DNA of 64,000 nt from positions 8,618,001 to 8,682,000 of the forward strand of contig NZ_CP072941.1 of assembly GCF_018069625.1 (NCBI RefSeq), given 5' to 3'. Positions 34,515-43,565 of the stretch are shown piece after piece (the first letter of the stretch is position 1; each line of letters starts with the position of its first letter). Position numbers and translations under genes: made by a program. This DNA comes from Streptomyces yatensis. Its GTDB lineage: Bacteria; Actinomycetota; Actinomycetes; Streptomycetales; Streptomycetaceae. Under the pieces are notes generated by a model that ran no database searches, had not been told where the DNA came from, and was given only the letters and a program-made list of their open reading frames with translations.

Positions 34515-35441
34515 TCACGGCCGCCGGTCACCGCCGCCGCGCCGTGCGTCGTCCGCCGGTGCCGAGGGCGGGATCGTCGGTGGGCGGCTCGGATCGGGGA
34601 CGCGGTCGGTGAAGCCACCGGGGACCGAGCGGCACTGCTGCTCGCGGAAGTGGACCGGTGCCGTGCCCACGCGGCGGGCGAACAGCCTGCTGAAGTAGGC
34701 GGGATCGTCGTAGCCGACGCGGCGGGCGATGGCGGCGACCGGCAGTTCGGTGCCGACGAGGAGTTCCTTGGCCCGGCCCAGCCGGATGCCGAGGAGATAG
34801 TCCTTGGGGCTGCACCCCGCCCCGCGGCGTACCGCGGTGCGCAGTGCGGCCGGTGTCATGCCGTGCCGGGCGGCGTGTTCGGTCACCGAGAGCGGCTGGA
34901 AGGCGTCCCGGGCCAGCGCCTGGAGCACCGGATGTCCGTCGGCGCCGGTGTCGGCGCGGACGCGGCGGAGGGCGACGAGGAGTTCATGGACGGCGGCGGC
35001 GGTCTCGACCTCCAGGAACGGATTGCCCTGACGCGCGGCGCGGGCGATCCGGCCGATGGCCGTCCGGGCGGTGGCGGTGTCGGTGAGCGCGACCACGGGG
35101 CCGTCCGCGTCAAGATAGCCCAGGTCGGCGTAGGCGGCGGTGGCCGGTCCCGTGAAGTCGACGAACGCCTCGTCCCATCCGGTATCCGGGTCCGGGGCGT
35201 AGTGGTGGGTGACCCCGGGGGTGAGCCAGAGCAGCGCGGGCGCGGTGACGGTACGGCGGCGGCCGTCCGCGCCGCGGAACCATCCGCGGCCCGCGCTGAT
35301 GACCACCGCCACATGGTGGTCCAGGACCCGCGGGCCGACCACGGGCAGGGCGCCGTGCTGGAGGCCGACACCCAGACACACCAGGCCGAGCCGGTGATGG
35401 GCGGGGCTGGGCGTGAAGTACCGCATCCAGGTGTGATACAT
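34515..35441 (-). CDS. AraC-family transcriptional regulator
   Basis: A 308-residue regulator. The N-terminal AraC_binding cupin (residues about 10-150) includes DHHVAVVISAGRGWFRGADG and ALLWLTPGVTHHYAPDPDTG. The C-terminal helix-turn-helix pair includes PLSVTEHAARHGMTPAALRTAVRR and VAAIARRVGYDDPAYFSRLFARRVGTAP. The last 30 residues are Pro/Arg-rich and partly made by a tandem repeat. Sugar-binding regulators often have this layout, and it sits beside the secreted GH101 glycosidase, so control of glycan use is plausible. Confidence 0.9.
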   Translation of the reverse strand: MYHTWMRYFTPSPAHHRLGLVCLGVGLQHGALPVVGPRVLDHHVAVVISAGRGWFRGADGRRRTVTAPALLWLTPGVTHHYAPDPDTGWDEAFVDFTGPATAAYADLGYLDADGPVVALTDTATARTAIGRIARAARQGNPFLEVETAAAVHELLVALRRVRADTGADGHPVLQALARDAFQPLSVTEHAARHGMTPAALRTAVRRGAGCSPKDYLLGIRLGRAKELLVGTELPVAAIARRVGYDDPAYFSRLFARRVGTAPVHFREQQCRSVPGGFTDRVPDPSRPPTIPPSAPADDARRGGGDRRP

Positions 35442-35603
35442 CCGCGGTCCCCTCCGGTCGGCTGTGTCCCATCACTCGCCGATCTTCGTCCACGGACTGC
35501 CCGGCCGCCAAGGGGAGGGTGGCCCTGGCGGGGGCTTGGCGGAGAAGGGGAAGGGAGCCGGGCGGCGGAGATGTGTCCGCGCCGCCCCGCTCCCTCGGCC
35601 GGG

Positions 35604-38600
35604 TCAGTCCAGCTCCTCCACGGTGAAGGAGTCGAGCGTGAACTCCGCGGTACCGCTGTCGCCGGTCTTCCGCAGCCCCACCCACATCTCACCGTCCGCG
35701 GGCGCGGTGACGGTGTAGCGGTGGCTGGCCCGCCCGGCGGCGGCGGGCAGGGCAGTGCGCTCCAACTCGCGCGGTCCGGGTTCGTCCACGGCCGTGATCC
35801 ATGCGTACTGACCGGCCGCCTCGTTGGCGTACGTCAGGCTCACCCGGTAGCGCCGCCCCGGGCGGAAGCGGGCGGTGTGGGGCACGGTGCGGTAGACGAG
35901 ACCCGCGTTCTCACCACGTGACTTGAGGGACTGGCCGCCTTCGAGCACATCGTCGATCACCTTGCCGTTCCAGCCGGCCTGGGTGAACGGGGCGTGCCGC
36001 TGGGCGATATGGGTGCGGGGGTCGGTCACCCCGCCCGCGTCGCCCTTGACGAACGGGCCCCAGCCCTGGGGCACCCGCTCGAAGTCCTCGTACACCAGGG
36101 CGCCGGGCTTCGTCGTGCGCCGGGCCCGCACCACCCGCAGCCGGTCGAAACGGACCCGGGCGCTGCCCTCGGCCACCGCCAGGGTGAGACTGACCGGTCC
36201 GCCGCCCTCGGGGACGGTGAAGAAGGTGAACATCCGCTGGAAACGGGTGCCGTGTTTGCGGTCGGCGGCCATGTGGTTGACGGCGGTCGAGGTCTCGGTC
36301 CAGTTCTCCGCGGTGACGCCGTCGGCGGTGTGCACCCGCAGCGCGGCCCGCCGCCGGTCACCGGCCTTCGCGCCCACCTCCACCTGGACGGAGGCCACAT
36401 AGCCACCGGGGGCCAGCCGGTCGAGCCGCTGGCCGACGGTGGCGGCCGCGCCCTCGCCGACGACCAGTTCGTAGTCGCCCAGCGGGCTGCGCTCGACGGT
36501 GGCCGGGCCGGTGGTCTGCCAGCCGCGCAGCGATCCGGAGCGGAAACCGGGGTCGTACAGCGGGGTGCCCTCGCCCCAGCCGGGGGCCGCCTGGGCACGG
36601 GCCCGGGAGCGCAGCACCACATACGGGACGTCGGGGTCGGCGGTGATGCTGACGTGGCCGTCGCGCACCGGCAGCGTGACCGGCTCGGCGCGCCCCTGGT
36701 CGGTGAGCCGGTACAGCACCACGGACCGCTGCTCCGACCAGCCGCGCGGCAGCGGCCAACGGGTGGTGCCACCGGCCGGGTTGTAGTGGTAGAGCTTGGC
36801 CGGGTCGGTGGCCTCGCGCGGCTCCCAGGGCAGCAGATAGCCACCGCCGTCGTAGACCAGCCGCCCGTCGGTGGTGATGCGGCGGACGCCACCGGTGTCG
36901 GTGACCGAGGTGCGGCCGGGCCCCTCGAAGGTGATCTCGTGGTCGCCCCAGGTGCGGATGGGATACGCCTGGAGGTATTTGGCGGGCAGGCTATGGGTCC
37001 AGATGAGCCGGTAGAAGGCGGTCCAGTCGGTCTTGCCGGTCCAGCCCTCGAAGTTGCCCATCCGCGGAATGCCCAGCAGGGTCGGCCACTTGTCGGCGAA
37101 GACGTCCTTCTGGTGGTTGCGGATGAAGCGGATGAGCCGGGAGTTGATACCGCGCGAGGTATCCGGCCCGTAGTCGGTCTCGGTGGCCCAGTGCGACCAC
37201 AGCGAGGAGCGCTCCAGCCCGTGGCCCCATTCGGTGGTCACGCGCCAGCCCTGGTCGCGCAGGGCCCGCTGGAGCCGGTCGGAGTTCCAGCCGGACTCGC
37301 GGAAGACGTCGATGTAGAGCGCGGCGAGGGCCGGGTCGGCGTCGTTCCGCAGATCCTGGAAGCGCCGGATGATGTCGCCGGAGACCAGGTCGCGGCGGGG
37401 GTCGATGCGGTAGGACTGGTCCAGCCAGTCCCACTGCTTGTCGTCTCTGTCGACCAGCGTCTCGGAGAAGGCGTTGGCCACCGGATAGGACTCGGTGGCG
37501 TTGACGTGCACCGCGAAGTCGCTGTTCCAGCGGCGCCCGGAACGCAACAGGGTGTTGAGGTCGGCCAGGCCACCGGCGCGGGTGTTGTAGTTGCCCGCGT
37601 AGTCGGGGTGGGCGGAGTCATGACCTTCCGACTGGTAGCCCTTGAGCACGGTGTACTGCCGCAGTCCGTCGGTGGCCAGCGCGATCCGCTTGACGTTGTC
37701 GAGGGTGTCGAGGAAGGGGTTGGTGGCCTGGCTGGCGAAGTTGAACGGGATGTGCGGGACGACCCGCAGATGCTGCTCGTCGGCGCCGAGCGGATTGACC
37801 ATGATGTCGCGGAAGGCGATGGCGGCGTCCTGCCAGTCGACCACGCCGTCGCCGTTGCGGTCCCGGGTGAGGACCACGGTGGCCCAGGGCAGTGGTTCGG
37901 TGGCGCCGACGGCCGCGGTGGCGGCCCGGTGGGTCCACTCACCGCAGGTGAGCCGGGTGGTGATCTGACCGTCCTCACGTACCGTCTGCCGCCACAGCCG
38001 TCCGTTGTCCCAGGTGGTGCCCGCGGCGGAGGAGGGCTTGTCCCAGACCGTGTTGGTCTCGACGGCGGCCGCGAGCCGGTCGGTGCTGACGACGGCGTAG
38101 GCGCAGCCGATGGGTGCGCCGTCGGTGGGGGTGTCGGCCGTGGGCCGGACGGCGGTGTCACCGCTCTTGGCCTGGTCGAGGTCGATCCGGGCGGCCAGCA
38201 GGGTGGCGCCCGGCTGGTCGGCGCGGACGCTGAGGAAGGCGAGCTGGGGGATGCGCAGGGTGCCCACGCGCAGCGCGTCGGTGTCGGCGATCCGGGTGAC
38301 CCGCCAGTCGACCTGCCATTCGCTGACCCGGATCCGGATGTCGATCTCGGCGTCCGTGCCGGAGGCGGACGCGTCGGCGGTGCCCGTGCCGGAGGTGTCC
38401 GCCCCCGAGGTGGCCGTGGGCGCGCCGAAGGCGAGGGTGTAGCTGATGTGGTCCGGGCCGCTGGTGACGGCGGTGGTGCGCGGGGTGCGTTCGACGCCGT
38501 CGATGAGCACCGAACGGACCGGCTCCCGCTGGCCGTGCAGCACCGCGCCGGTCTCGCGGTCGATGTACGCGACGACGCGCGGGAACTCCGGGTCCACCCG

Positions 38601-38801
38601 GACCTCCAGCCGCCTCGACCGCAGCGTGCGCTCGGTGGCGCGGACGTGTGCGGCGGCACGGCCGGGTGCCGTGTCACGGGCGTGCGCGGTGCCACCGCCC
38701 GTGCCGATGGCCGTTCCGATTCCGGCCAGTGTGGTGGTGACCACGACCGCTCTGCGGCCGGGCCATCCCTCCTTCGGCCGCCCCTCCTCTGCGTAGGTCA
38801 A
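35604..38801 (-). CDS. secreted GH101 endo-alpha-N-acetylgalactosaminidase
   Basis: A 1065-residue secreted glycosidase that releases the Gal-beta-1,3-GalNAc core 1 disaccharide from O-glycoproteins. The TTG start at 38801 is chosen because AGGAG lies eight bases upstream. The N-terminus then carries a twin-arginine-type signal (GRRAVVVTTTLAGIGTAIG) with a likely AHA cleavage. GH101 landmarks include YQSEGHDSAHPDYAG, DFAVHVNATESYP, nucleophile D498 in YIDVFRESGW, acid/base E524 in TEWGHG, FIRNHQKD and NFEGWTGKTDW. The C-terminal 350 residues contain beta-sandwich carbohydrate-binding-like modules. It is divergent from a two-component system. Confidence 0.92.
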   Translation of the reverse strand: MTYAEEGRPKEGWPGRRAVVVTTTLAGIGTAIGTGGGTAHARDTAPGRAAAHVRATERTLRSRRLEVRVDPEFPRVVAYIDRETGAVLHGQREPVRSVLIDGVERTPRTTAVTSGPDHISYTLAFGAPTATSGADTSGTGTADASASGTDAEIDIRIRVSEWQVDWRVTRIADTDALRVGTLRIPQLAFLSVRADQPGATLLAARIDLDQAKSGDTAVRPTADTPTDGAPIGCAYAVVSTDRLAAAVETNTVWDKPSSAAGTTWDNGRLWRQTVREDGQITTRLTCGEWTHRAATAAVGATEPLPWATVVLTRDRNGDGVVDWQDAAIAFRDIMVNPLGADEQHLRVVPHIPFNFASQATNPFLDTLDNVKRIALATDGLRQYTVLKGYQSEGHDSAHPDYAGNYNTRAGGLADLNTLLRSGRRWNSDFAVHVNATESYPVANAFSETLVDRDDKQWDWLDQSYRIDPRRDLVSGDIIRRFQDLRNDADPALAALYIDVFRESGWNSDRLQRALRDQGWRVTTEWGHGLERSSLWSHWATETDYGPDTSRGINSRLIRFIRNHQKDVFADKWPTLLGIPRMGNFEGWTGKTDWTAFYRLIWTHSLPAKYLQAYPIRTWGDHEITFEGPGRTSVTDTGGVRRITTDGRLVYDGGGYLLPWEPREATDPAKLYHYNPAGGTTRWPLPRGWSEQRSVVLYRLTDQGRAEPVTLPVRDGHVSITADPDVPYVVLRSRARAQAAPGWGEGTPLYDPGFRSGSLRGWQTTGPATVERSPLGDYELVVGEGAAATVGQRLDRLAPGGYVASVQVEVGAKAGDRRRAALRVHTADGVTAENWTETSTAVNHMAADRKHGTRFQRMFTFFTVPEGGGPVSLTLAVAEGSARVRFDRLRVVRARRTTKPGALVYEDFERVPQGWGPFVKGDAGGVTDPRTHIAQRHAPFTQAGWNGKVIDDVLEGGQSLKSRGENAGLVYRTVPHTARFRPGRRYRVSLTYANEAAGQYAWITAVDEPGPRELERTALPAAAGRASHRYTVTAPADGEMWVGLRKTGDSGTAEFTLDSFTVEELD

Positions 38802-38897
38802 CGCGCCGGCTCCTCCCTCGCTGGTGGGAATGGTGCTCCACCTTGGGACGGCGGCGGGGCGGCCGCCCATGGACAAGTGCGCGGGGGTGTTGGACTA

Positions 38898-38966
38898 ACG
38901 GGCCGTGGCGTGGGCGCCCGACGGGCCGTGGCGTGGGCGCCCGACGGGCCGTGGCGTGGGCGCCCC
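38898..38966. repeat. 23-bp tandem repeat, three copies
   Basis: Units at 38898-38920, 38921-38943 and 38944-38966, each beginning ACGGGCCGTGGCGTGGGCGC, differ only at the last base. The array lies in the 309-base divergent space between the GH101 and response-regulator genes, which otherwise holds only their promoters. Confidence 0.9.
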
Positions 38967-39042
38967 ACGGCCCGTGGTGGCGGCGACCGGGCGCGCGCCG
39001 TGCCCCGGCCGATCCGCACTCGCCCAGTGTGGCCGATGCCGT

Positions 39043-39067
39043 TAAGAGTGTTCTAAGAGCGTGTTCT
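39043..39067 (+). promoter_or_regulatory. direct-repeat response-regulator site in front of the two-component operon
   Basis: TAAGAGTGTTC (39043-39053) is followed directly by TAAGAGCGTGTTCT (39054-39067), two half-sites 11 bp apart, the spacing expected for an OmpR-type dimer. It lies 44 bases before the response-regulator start. The same TAAGAG-N-TTCTAAGAG pattern occurs inverted before the glycosidase gene at 41417. Confidence 0.7.
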
Positions 39068-39110
39068 GCCAGGGTGGGGGCTGACCTGTGCCCATCCGAA
39101 AGGCCCCGTG

Positions 39111-39857
39111 ATGTCCGCTGCCGCGTCCTCCCCGTCCGGTCGGGGGAAGCCCACCGACCCCCGGACGGCGGCCGTGCTGGTGGTGGACGACGATCCGGAG
39201 GTCCGCGCCGCCCTGGTGGACGGGCTGGCCGTGGAGGGGTACGAGGTGCGGGTGGCCGGGGACGGGCTGGCGGCTCTCAGCGCGGTCGCCGCCGCACCGC
39301 CGGACGCCATCGTGCTGGACCTGGCCATGCCGGTGATGGACGGGCTGGCGGTGTGCCGCCGGCTGCGCGGGCTCGGCGACCGTACGCCCGTCCTGGTGCT
39401 CACCGCCCGGGACCAGATCAGCGAGCGGGTGGCGGGGCTGGACGCGGGGGCCGACGACTACCTCGTCAAGCCGTTCGCGCTGGATGAGCTGCTGGCTCGG
39501 TTGCGGGCGCTGCTGCGGCGTGCCGCGCCCGTCGAGGCCGTCGACGAGAACGTGTCCGGTGTGCTCTCCTTCGCCGATCTGACCGTCGATCCGGAGAGCC
39601 GCACCGGAATGCGCGGCGGCCGGCGGATGGAGTTCACCCGCACCGAGTTCGCGCTGCTGGAGGTGTTTCTGCGCCATCCCGGTCAGGTGCTGCCGCGGGA
39701 GCCGATCCAGGAGCTGGTGTGGGGCACCGAGTTCGCCTCGGACTCCAACTCGCTGGCGGTGTACATCGGCTATCTGCGTCGCAAACTGGAGGCGGAGGGC
39801 GCGCCGCGGCTGGTCCACACGGTGCACGGCATCGGTTACGAACTGGGCGAGCGATGA
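39111..39857 (+). CDS. OmpR-family response regulator
   Basis: A 248-residue two-component response regulator. The receiver domain holds VVDDDPEVR, the phosphoacceptor D70 in VLDLAMPVMDG, LTARDQ and LVKPF. The C-terminal winged helix is of the Trans_reg_C type (MEFTRTEFALLEVFLRHPGQVL...NSLAVYIGYLRRKLE...HTVHGIGYELGE). The ATG at 39111 suits the GAAAGG site better than the GTG three bases before it. Its stop overlaps the kinase start by four bases. Confidence 0.93.
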   Translation: MSAAASSPSGRGKPTDPRTAAVLVVDDDPEVRAALVDGLAVEGYEVRVAGDGLAALSAVAAAPPDAIVLDLAMPVMDGLAVCRRLRGLGDRTPVLVLTARDQISERVAGLDAGADDYLVKPFALDELLARLRALLRRAAPVEAVDENVSGVLSFADLTVDPESRTGMRGGRRMEFTRTEFALLEVFLRHPGQVLPREPIQELVWGTEFASDSNSLAVYIGYLRRKLEAEGAPRLVHTVHGIGYELGER

Positions 39858-41350
39858 GCGCCGCTCGCCGGTCCGGAGGCCGCCGGTCCGGAGGCCGCCG
39901 GTCCGGAGAACGCCGGTCCGGAGACCGGCGGTCCCGAGAAAGCCGAGCCGGGAGCCGTCTGACGGCCCGTCTGCCGCTGCGCACCCGGATGGCGCTGATC
40001 ACCTCGGCCGCGGTGGCGCTGGTCACGGCCGGGGTGTGCGTCGCCGCGTACGTGGTCATCCGCTACGAACTGGTGCGGCAGCTCGACCTCCAGCTCACCC
40101 AGCAGGCCACCCTGCTCGCCCAGGAGCGGCGTGACGAGGGCACCGGGACGCTGTACGGCGAATGCCGCTGGCTGGCCGCCCCGGCCTGCGCACAGGTCGT
40201 CACCCCGCGGACGGGCACACCGGGCCACCCGGCGGGCAGGGACCTGCTGATCCGGGTCACCGACGCCACCCGCCAGGTGGCCGCGGGCACCCGCGGCGCG
40301 TACTACGGCGAGGTCACCGTGCGCGGACACCGGATGCGCACGCTGACCACCCCACTGCGCGGCCCTCGCGCGCTCCAGCTCGCGGTGCGTTCCGACACCG
40401 TCGAGCAGGGCGAACGCCAGGCCGCGCGGCTGCTCGCCGCCATCGGCGCGGCGGGGGCGCTGCTCGCCGCCGGGCTCGGCTATCTCGCCTCCCGGCGGGC
40501 GCTGGCGCCGGTCACCCGGCTCACCGCCACCGCCGAACGGATCGCCGCCACCCGCGATCCGGCCCATCGCATCGAGCTGCCGCCGGAGGTGGGGCGGCGC
40601 GGGGACGAGATCTCCCGGCTGGCAGGGAGCTTCAACACCATGCTCGGCGAGCTGGAGGAGTCGGTGGCCGCCCAGCGCCGACTGGTGGCCGACGCCTCCC
40701 ATGAGCTGCGCACCCCGCTGACCGCGCTGCGCACCAACGCCGAGTTGCTGGCCCGTGCCGACCGGCTGACCCCCGCCCAGCGGGACCGTGCGGCGTCGGC
40801 GCTCGGTGGGCAGTTGCGCGAGGTGACCGGTCTGGTCAACGACCTGATCGAGCTGGCGCGGGACAAGGAGCCGCTGCCGCTGGTGGAGCCGGTACGGCTG
40901 GATCTGCTGGCCGCCCGGTGCGTCGAGGAGGCCCGCTCGCACTGGGCGCACACCACCTTCACCATGGAGCTGGCCGAGGTCACGGTGGACGGGGTGCCCG
41001 CGCGGCTGGCCCGGCTGCTGACCAATCTGCTGGACAACGCCGCGAAGTTCAGCCCGCCCGGCGCCGAGGTGGAGATCCGGCTGACCACCGGCCCACACGC
41101 CATCGACCTCACCGTCCGTGACCACGGGCCCGGTATCGCCGCCGAGGACCTGCCGTACGTCTTCGACCGCTTCTACCGCTCCCGGCAGGCCCGTGCGCTC
41201 CCCGGCTCCGGGCTGGGGCTGGCCATGGCCCGGCAGATCGCCCGGGCGCACGGCTCCGCGCTCACCGCGGAGGCGGCCGAGGGCGGCGGTGCGCTCTTCC
41301 GGCTGCGCATCCCGCGCCATCGGTCCGGCGGTCCGGCCCCGCAGGCGTAA
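39854..41350 (+). CDS. two-component sensor histidine kinase
   Basis: A 498-residue membrane kinase. The N-terminal tail is Arg-rich and encoded by a tandem repeat. Transmembrane helix 1 is MALITSAAVALVTAGVCVAAYVV; an extracytoplasmic sensor of about 100 residues contains two cysteines (GECRWLAAPACAQ). Helix 2 is LLAAIGAAGALLAAGLGYLA. The HAMP domain, HisKA domain (DASHELRTPLTALR) and HATPase domain (NLLDNAAKFSPPG; DHGPGIAAEDLPYVFDRFYR; GSGLGLAMARQIA) complete it. It is coupled to the response regulator and flanked by two secreted glycosidase genes, so it may sense glycan fragments or envelope state. Confidence 0.93.
   Translation: MSAARRSGGRRSGGRRSGERRSGDRRSRESRAGSRLTARLPLRTRMALITSAAVALVTAGVCVAAYVVIRYELVRQLDLQLTQQATLLAQERRDEGTGTLYGECRWLAAPACAQVVTPRTGTPGHPAGRDLLIRVTDATRQVAAGTRGAYYGEVTVRGHRMRTLTTPLRGPRALQLAVRSDTVEQGERQAARLLAAIGAAGALLAAGLGYLASRRALAPVTRLTATAERIAATRDPAHRIELPPEVGRRGDEISRLAGSFNTMLGELEESVAAQRRLVADASHELRTPLTALRTNAELLARADRLTPAQRDRAASALGGQLREVTGLVNDLIELARDKEPLPLVEPVRLDLLAARCVEEARSHWAHTTFTMELAEVTVDGVPARLARLLTNLLDNAAKFSPPGAEVEIRLTTGPHAIDLTVRDHGPGIAAEDLPYVFDRFYRSRQARALPGSGLGLAMARQIARAHGSALTAEAAEGGGALFRLRIPRHRSGGPAPQA
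39866..39940 (+). repeat. 15-bp coding tandem repeat, five units, in the kinase N-terminus
   Basis: Five consecutive 15-bp units based on CGCCGGTCCGGAGGC (39866-39940; the last units degenerate) encode a repeated RRSGG/RRSGE/RRSGD pentapeptide before the first membrane helix. The unit is a multiple of three, so copy-number changes would keep the frame and alter only the basic tail. Confidence 0.9.
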
Positions 41351-41375
41351 GCCCGCCGAAGCCCTCCGGGGCCGC

Positions 41376-41393
41376 CTCTTAGAAGCCCTCTTA
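41376..41393 (-). promoter_or_regulatory. second copy of the TAAGAG response-regulator site, in front of the glycosidase gene
   Basis: CTCTTA occurs at 41376-41381 and 41388-41393. Read on the minus strand the segment is TAAGAGGGCTTCTAAGAG, matching the TAAGAG-TGTTC-TAAGAG site in front of the response regulator except for one extra spacer base and one change. It is 24 bases before the start of the secreted glycosidase gene, so the regulator probably controls that gene too. Confidence 0.65.
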
Positions 41394-41416
41394 TATCGGC
41401 TCGCTATCAACGTCCC

Positions 41417-43495
41417 ATGAAACGCAACCACTTCGCCCCGCCGCGGGTGACCGCCGCGGTGGCACTCGCGGGCGCGGCGTCCTGCCTCGCCCTCGCCTCG
41501 ACCACCCTCGCCTCCACCGCCCACTCCGGCACCACCCGCTCCGGGGACGCGCCCCGGCCGGTCGTGGTCGGTGGCCACCGTGTGGAGGTCCCGGTGTCGG
41601 GCGGCACCGCCACCGTCGACACCGCCTCGCTGCGGGTCACGGCTCGTACGGGTCGGGGGACCGTCGAGCTGTCCGCGCCCGCCGCCACCGCCCCCGGGAA
41701 ACCGGGCTCGGTGACCACCTCCGCGGGCACCGCCCGCTGGAGCTATCCGGACACCGGACTGGACGTCACGGCCCGTGCCGGTGACCGCGGCCGGCTGGAG
41801 CTGTCGGTGACGGCCACCGGAAAGGCCCCCCGCAAGTCCACCGGCAAAGCCACCGGAAAGGCCGCGGGCGAGACCGCGCGCACCCTCTCGTGGCCGGTCA
41901 CCGGCACCGACCGGCGCGCCACCGCCGTACAGCTGCCGCGCGGCGAGGGGCTGTCGCTGCCGGTGGCCGACCGCTTCTGGAACTCCTCCCGGGCCGATCT
42001 GGTCGACACCGACATGGCCATGGAGTCGGATCTGTCGATGCCCCTGTGGGGCTACACGCTCGGCGACCGCCAGGGCGTGAGCTATCTCGTGCCCACTGAC
42101 ATCGGCACATCGCTGCGCGTCACCTCCGACGCGGGCAGGCTGCGCACCGCCGCCACCCACCGGTTCTCGCGGGCCGACGGCACCACGCGGTACACCGTGG
42201 CCTTCTCCCTCACCGACGGCTCCCCGGTGGCCGCCGCCCGCGACTACCGCGCCTGGCTCGGCGAACACGGACAGCTGAAGAGCCTGCGGGAGAAGATCCG
42301 GGAGACACCGGCCACCGGGAAGCTGCTCGGCGCGTTCCACGCCTATCTGTGGGGCGACGCCCGCAAGGCCGGCTTCATGGGCAGGCTGCGCGGCCTCGGT
42401 GTGGACCGCATGTGGCTCGGCTACGACGCCGACGACCGGCCGATGGACGCCGCCGCCACCGCGGCCGCGAAGAAGGCGGGCTATCTCGTCGGCCCGTACG
42501 ACTCGTTCGCCAACGGCCAGGACCCGGCCACCTCCGACGCGCCGACGTCCACCTGGCCCGGCACGGTGTACCCGGACTTCTGCGTCCGGGACGCCGACGG
42601 CAAGCCCGTCCCCGGCTTCCACGACCGCGGCTGCTACCTCTCCTCCGAGGCGTTCGAGAGGGCCGAGCCGCGCCACCACTACCTCGCCGACCGCATCCGC
42701 GAGATGACCGAGGCGGGCGCCGACAGCTACTTCCTCGATGTGGACGCGGCCGGTGAGCTGTTCCGCGACCACAGCACCGCTCACCCCATGACCAAGGCGG
42801 AGGACCGCGCCAACCGGCTGGCCCGGATGAAGCGGCTCTCCGACCGCGGGCTGGTCCTGGGCTCGGAGTCCGCCGGGGCCTGGGCCAACCGGGACCTCGC
42901 CTTCGACCACGGCTCGGGCACCCCGGTGGCGGGCGGTCTGTGGGCGGCGCAGCGCGACAAGGCGACCTGGGGCGGCTACGCCCCCGCCGACGCGCCGGGC
43001 GTCTTCTTCAAGCCCGCGGAGCTGCCCGCCGATGTGGCGAAGGCGATGTACGACCCGGTGTACCGGGTGCCCCTGTACGAGACCGCGCTCCACGACTCCG
43101 TGGTGAACACCGAGCGCTGGGAGCTGTCGTACGACAAGCTGCCTCGGCAGAAGACCGACCGGGCGCTGCTCGGCATGCTGGACAACACCCCGCTCAACTT
43201 CGTGCTCACCGGCGACTCGCTGAACAGGAGCGGCCGCCAACTCGCCACCCTCCAGCGGTACTTCGCGCCCCTGCACCAGGCGGCCGGTACCGAGCCGCTG
43301 ACCGACTTCCGGGCGCTGACCGCCGATCGCACCGTGCAGCGCACCGTCTTCGGCGACGACACCCTCACCGTCACCGCCAACTTCGGCACAACACCCCACA
43401 AGGGCCTGCCCGGTGGCTGTGCGGACGCCAAGCTCCGCGACGACACCGCGCCGCGGCGGCTGTGCCCGGCCACGGTGAACGGAACCGCCGGGTAA
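41417..43495 (+). CDS. secreted TIM-barrel glycosidase, GH101/GH129-related
   Basis: A 692-residue secreted protein. A Sec signal peptide (VTAAVALAGAASCLALASTT) is followed by a beta-rich domain (about 45-290) and a barrel domain (about 300-600). Barrel landmarks are FHAYLWGD, MWLGYDADDRP, VGPYDSF, SYFLDVDAAGEL (candidate catalytic Asp), LGSESAGAW (candidate Glu) and VPLYETALHDSVV. These resemble alpha-N-acetylgalactosaminidases related to GH101 and GH129, but the exact family is uncertain. A Lys-rich low-complexity patch lies near residue 140. No ribosome-binding site is seen. It lies downstream of the two-component system, opposite GH101, which suggests shared O-glycan breakdown. Confidence 0.7.
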   Translation: MKRNHFAPPRVTAAVALAGAASCLALASTTLASTAHSGTTRSGDAPRPVVVGGHRVEVPVSGGTATVDTASLRVTARTGRGTVELSAPAATAPGKPGSVTTSAGTARWSYPDTGLDVTARAGDRGRLELSVTATGKAPRKSTGKATGKAAGETARTLSWPVTGTDRRATAVQLPRGEGLSLPVADRFWNSSRADLVDTDMAMESDLSMPLWGYTLGDRQGVSYLVPTDIGTSLRVTSDAGRLRTAATHRFSRADGTTRYTVAFSLTDGSPVAAARDYRAWLGEHGQLKSLREKIRETPATGKLLGAFHAYLWGDARKAGFMGRLRGLGVDRMWLGYDADDRPMDAAATAAAKKAGYLVGPYDSFANGQDPATSDAPTSTWPGTVYPDFCVRDADGKPVPGFHDRGCYLSSEAFERAEPRHHYLADRIREMTEAGADSYFLDVDAAGELFRDHSTAHPMTKAEDRANRLARMKRLSDRGLVLGSESAGAWANRDLAFDHGSGTPVAGGLWAAQRDKATWGGYAPADAPGVFFKPAELPADVAKAMYDPVYRVPLYETALHDSVVNTERWELSYDKLPRQKTDRALLGMLDNTPLNFVLTGDSLNRSGRQLATLQRYFAPLHQAAGTEPLTDFRALTADRTVQRTVFGDDTLTVTANFGTTPHKGLPGGCADAKLRDDTAPRRLCPATVNGTAG

Positions 43496-43565
43496 TCGCG
43501 CGGCGCCGCCGGTGGGGAAGCCGATGTTTCCACGATTACCGGACGTTGCCCGGCCCATCGTTAGA

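Noticed and set aside
38898..38966. CRISPR-like array
   Set aside because: The units are contiguous with no spacers and only three copies exist; it is a simple tandem repeat. No cas genes are present.
35994..39056. 1020-codon open frame opposite the GH101 gene
   Set aside because: It is a shadow of GH101; the composition is an artefact of third-position GC, and it would span the divergent promoter.
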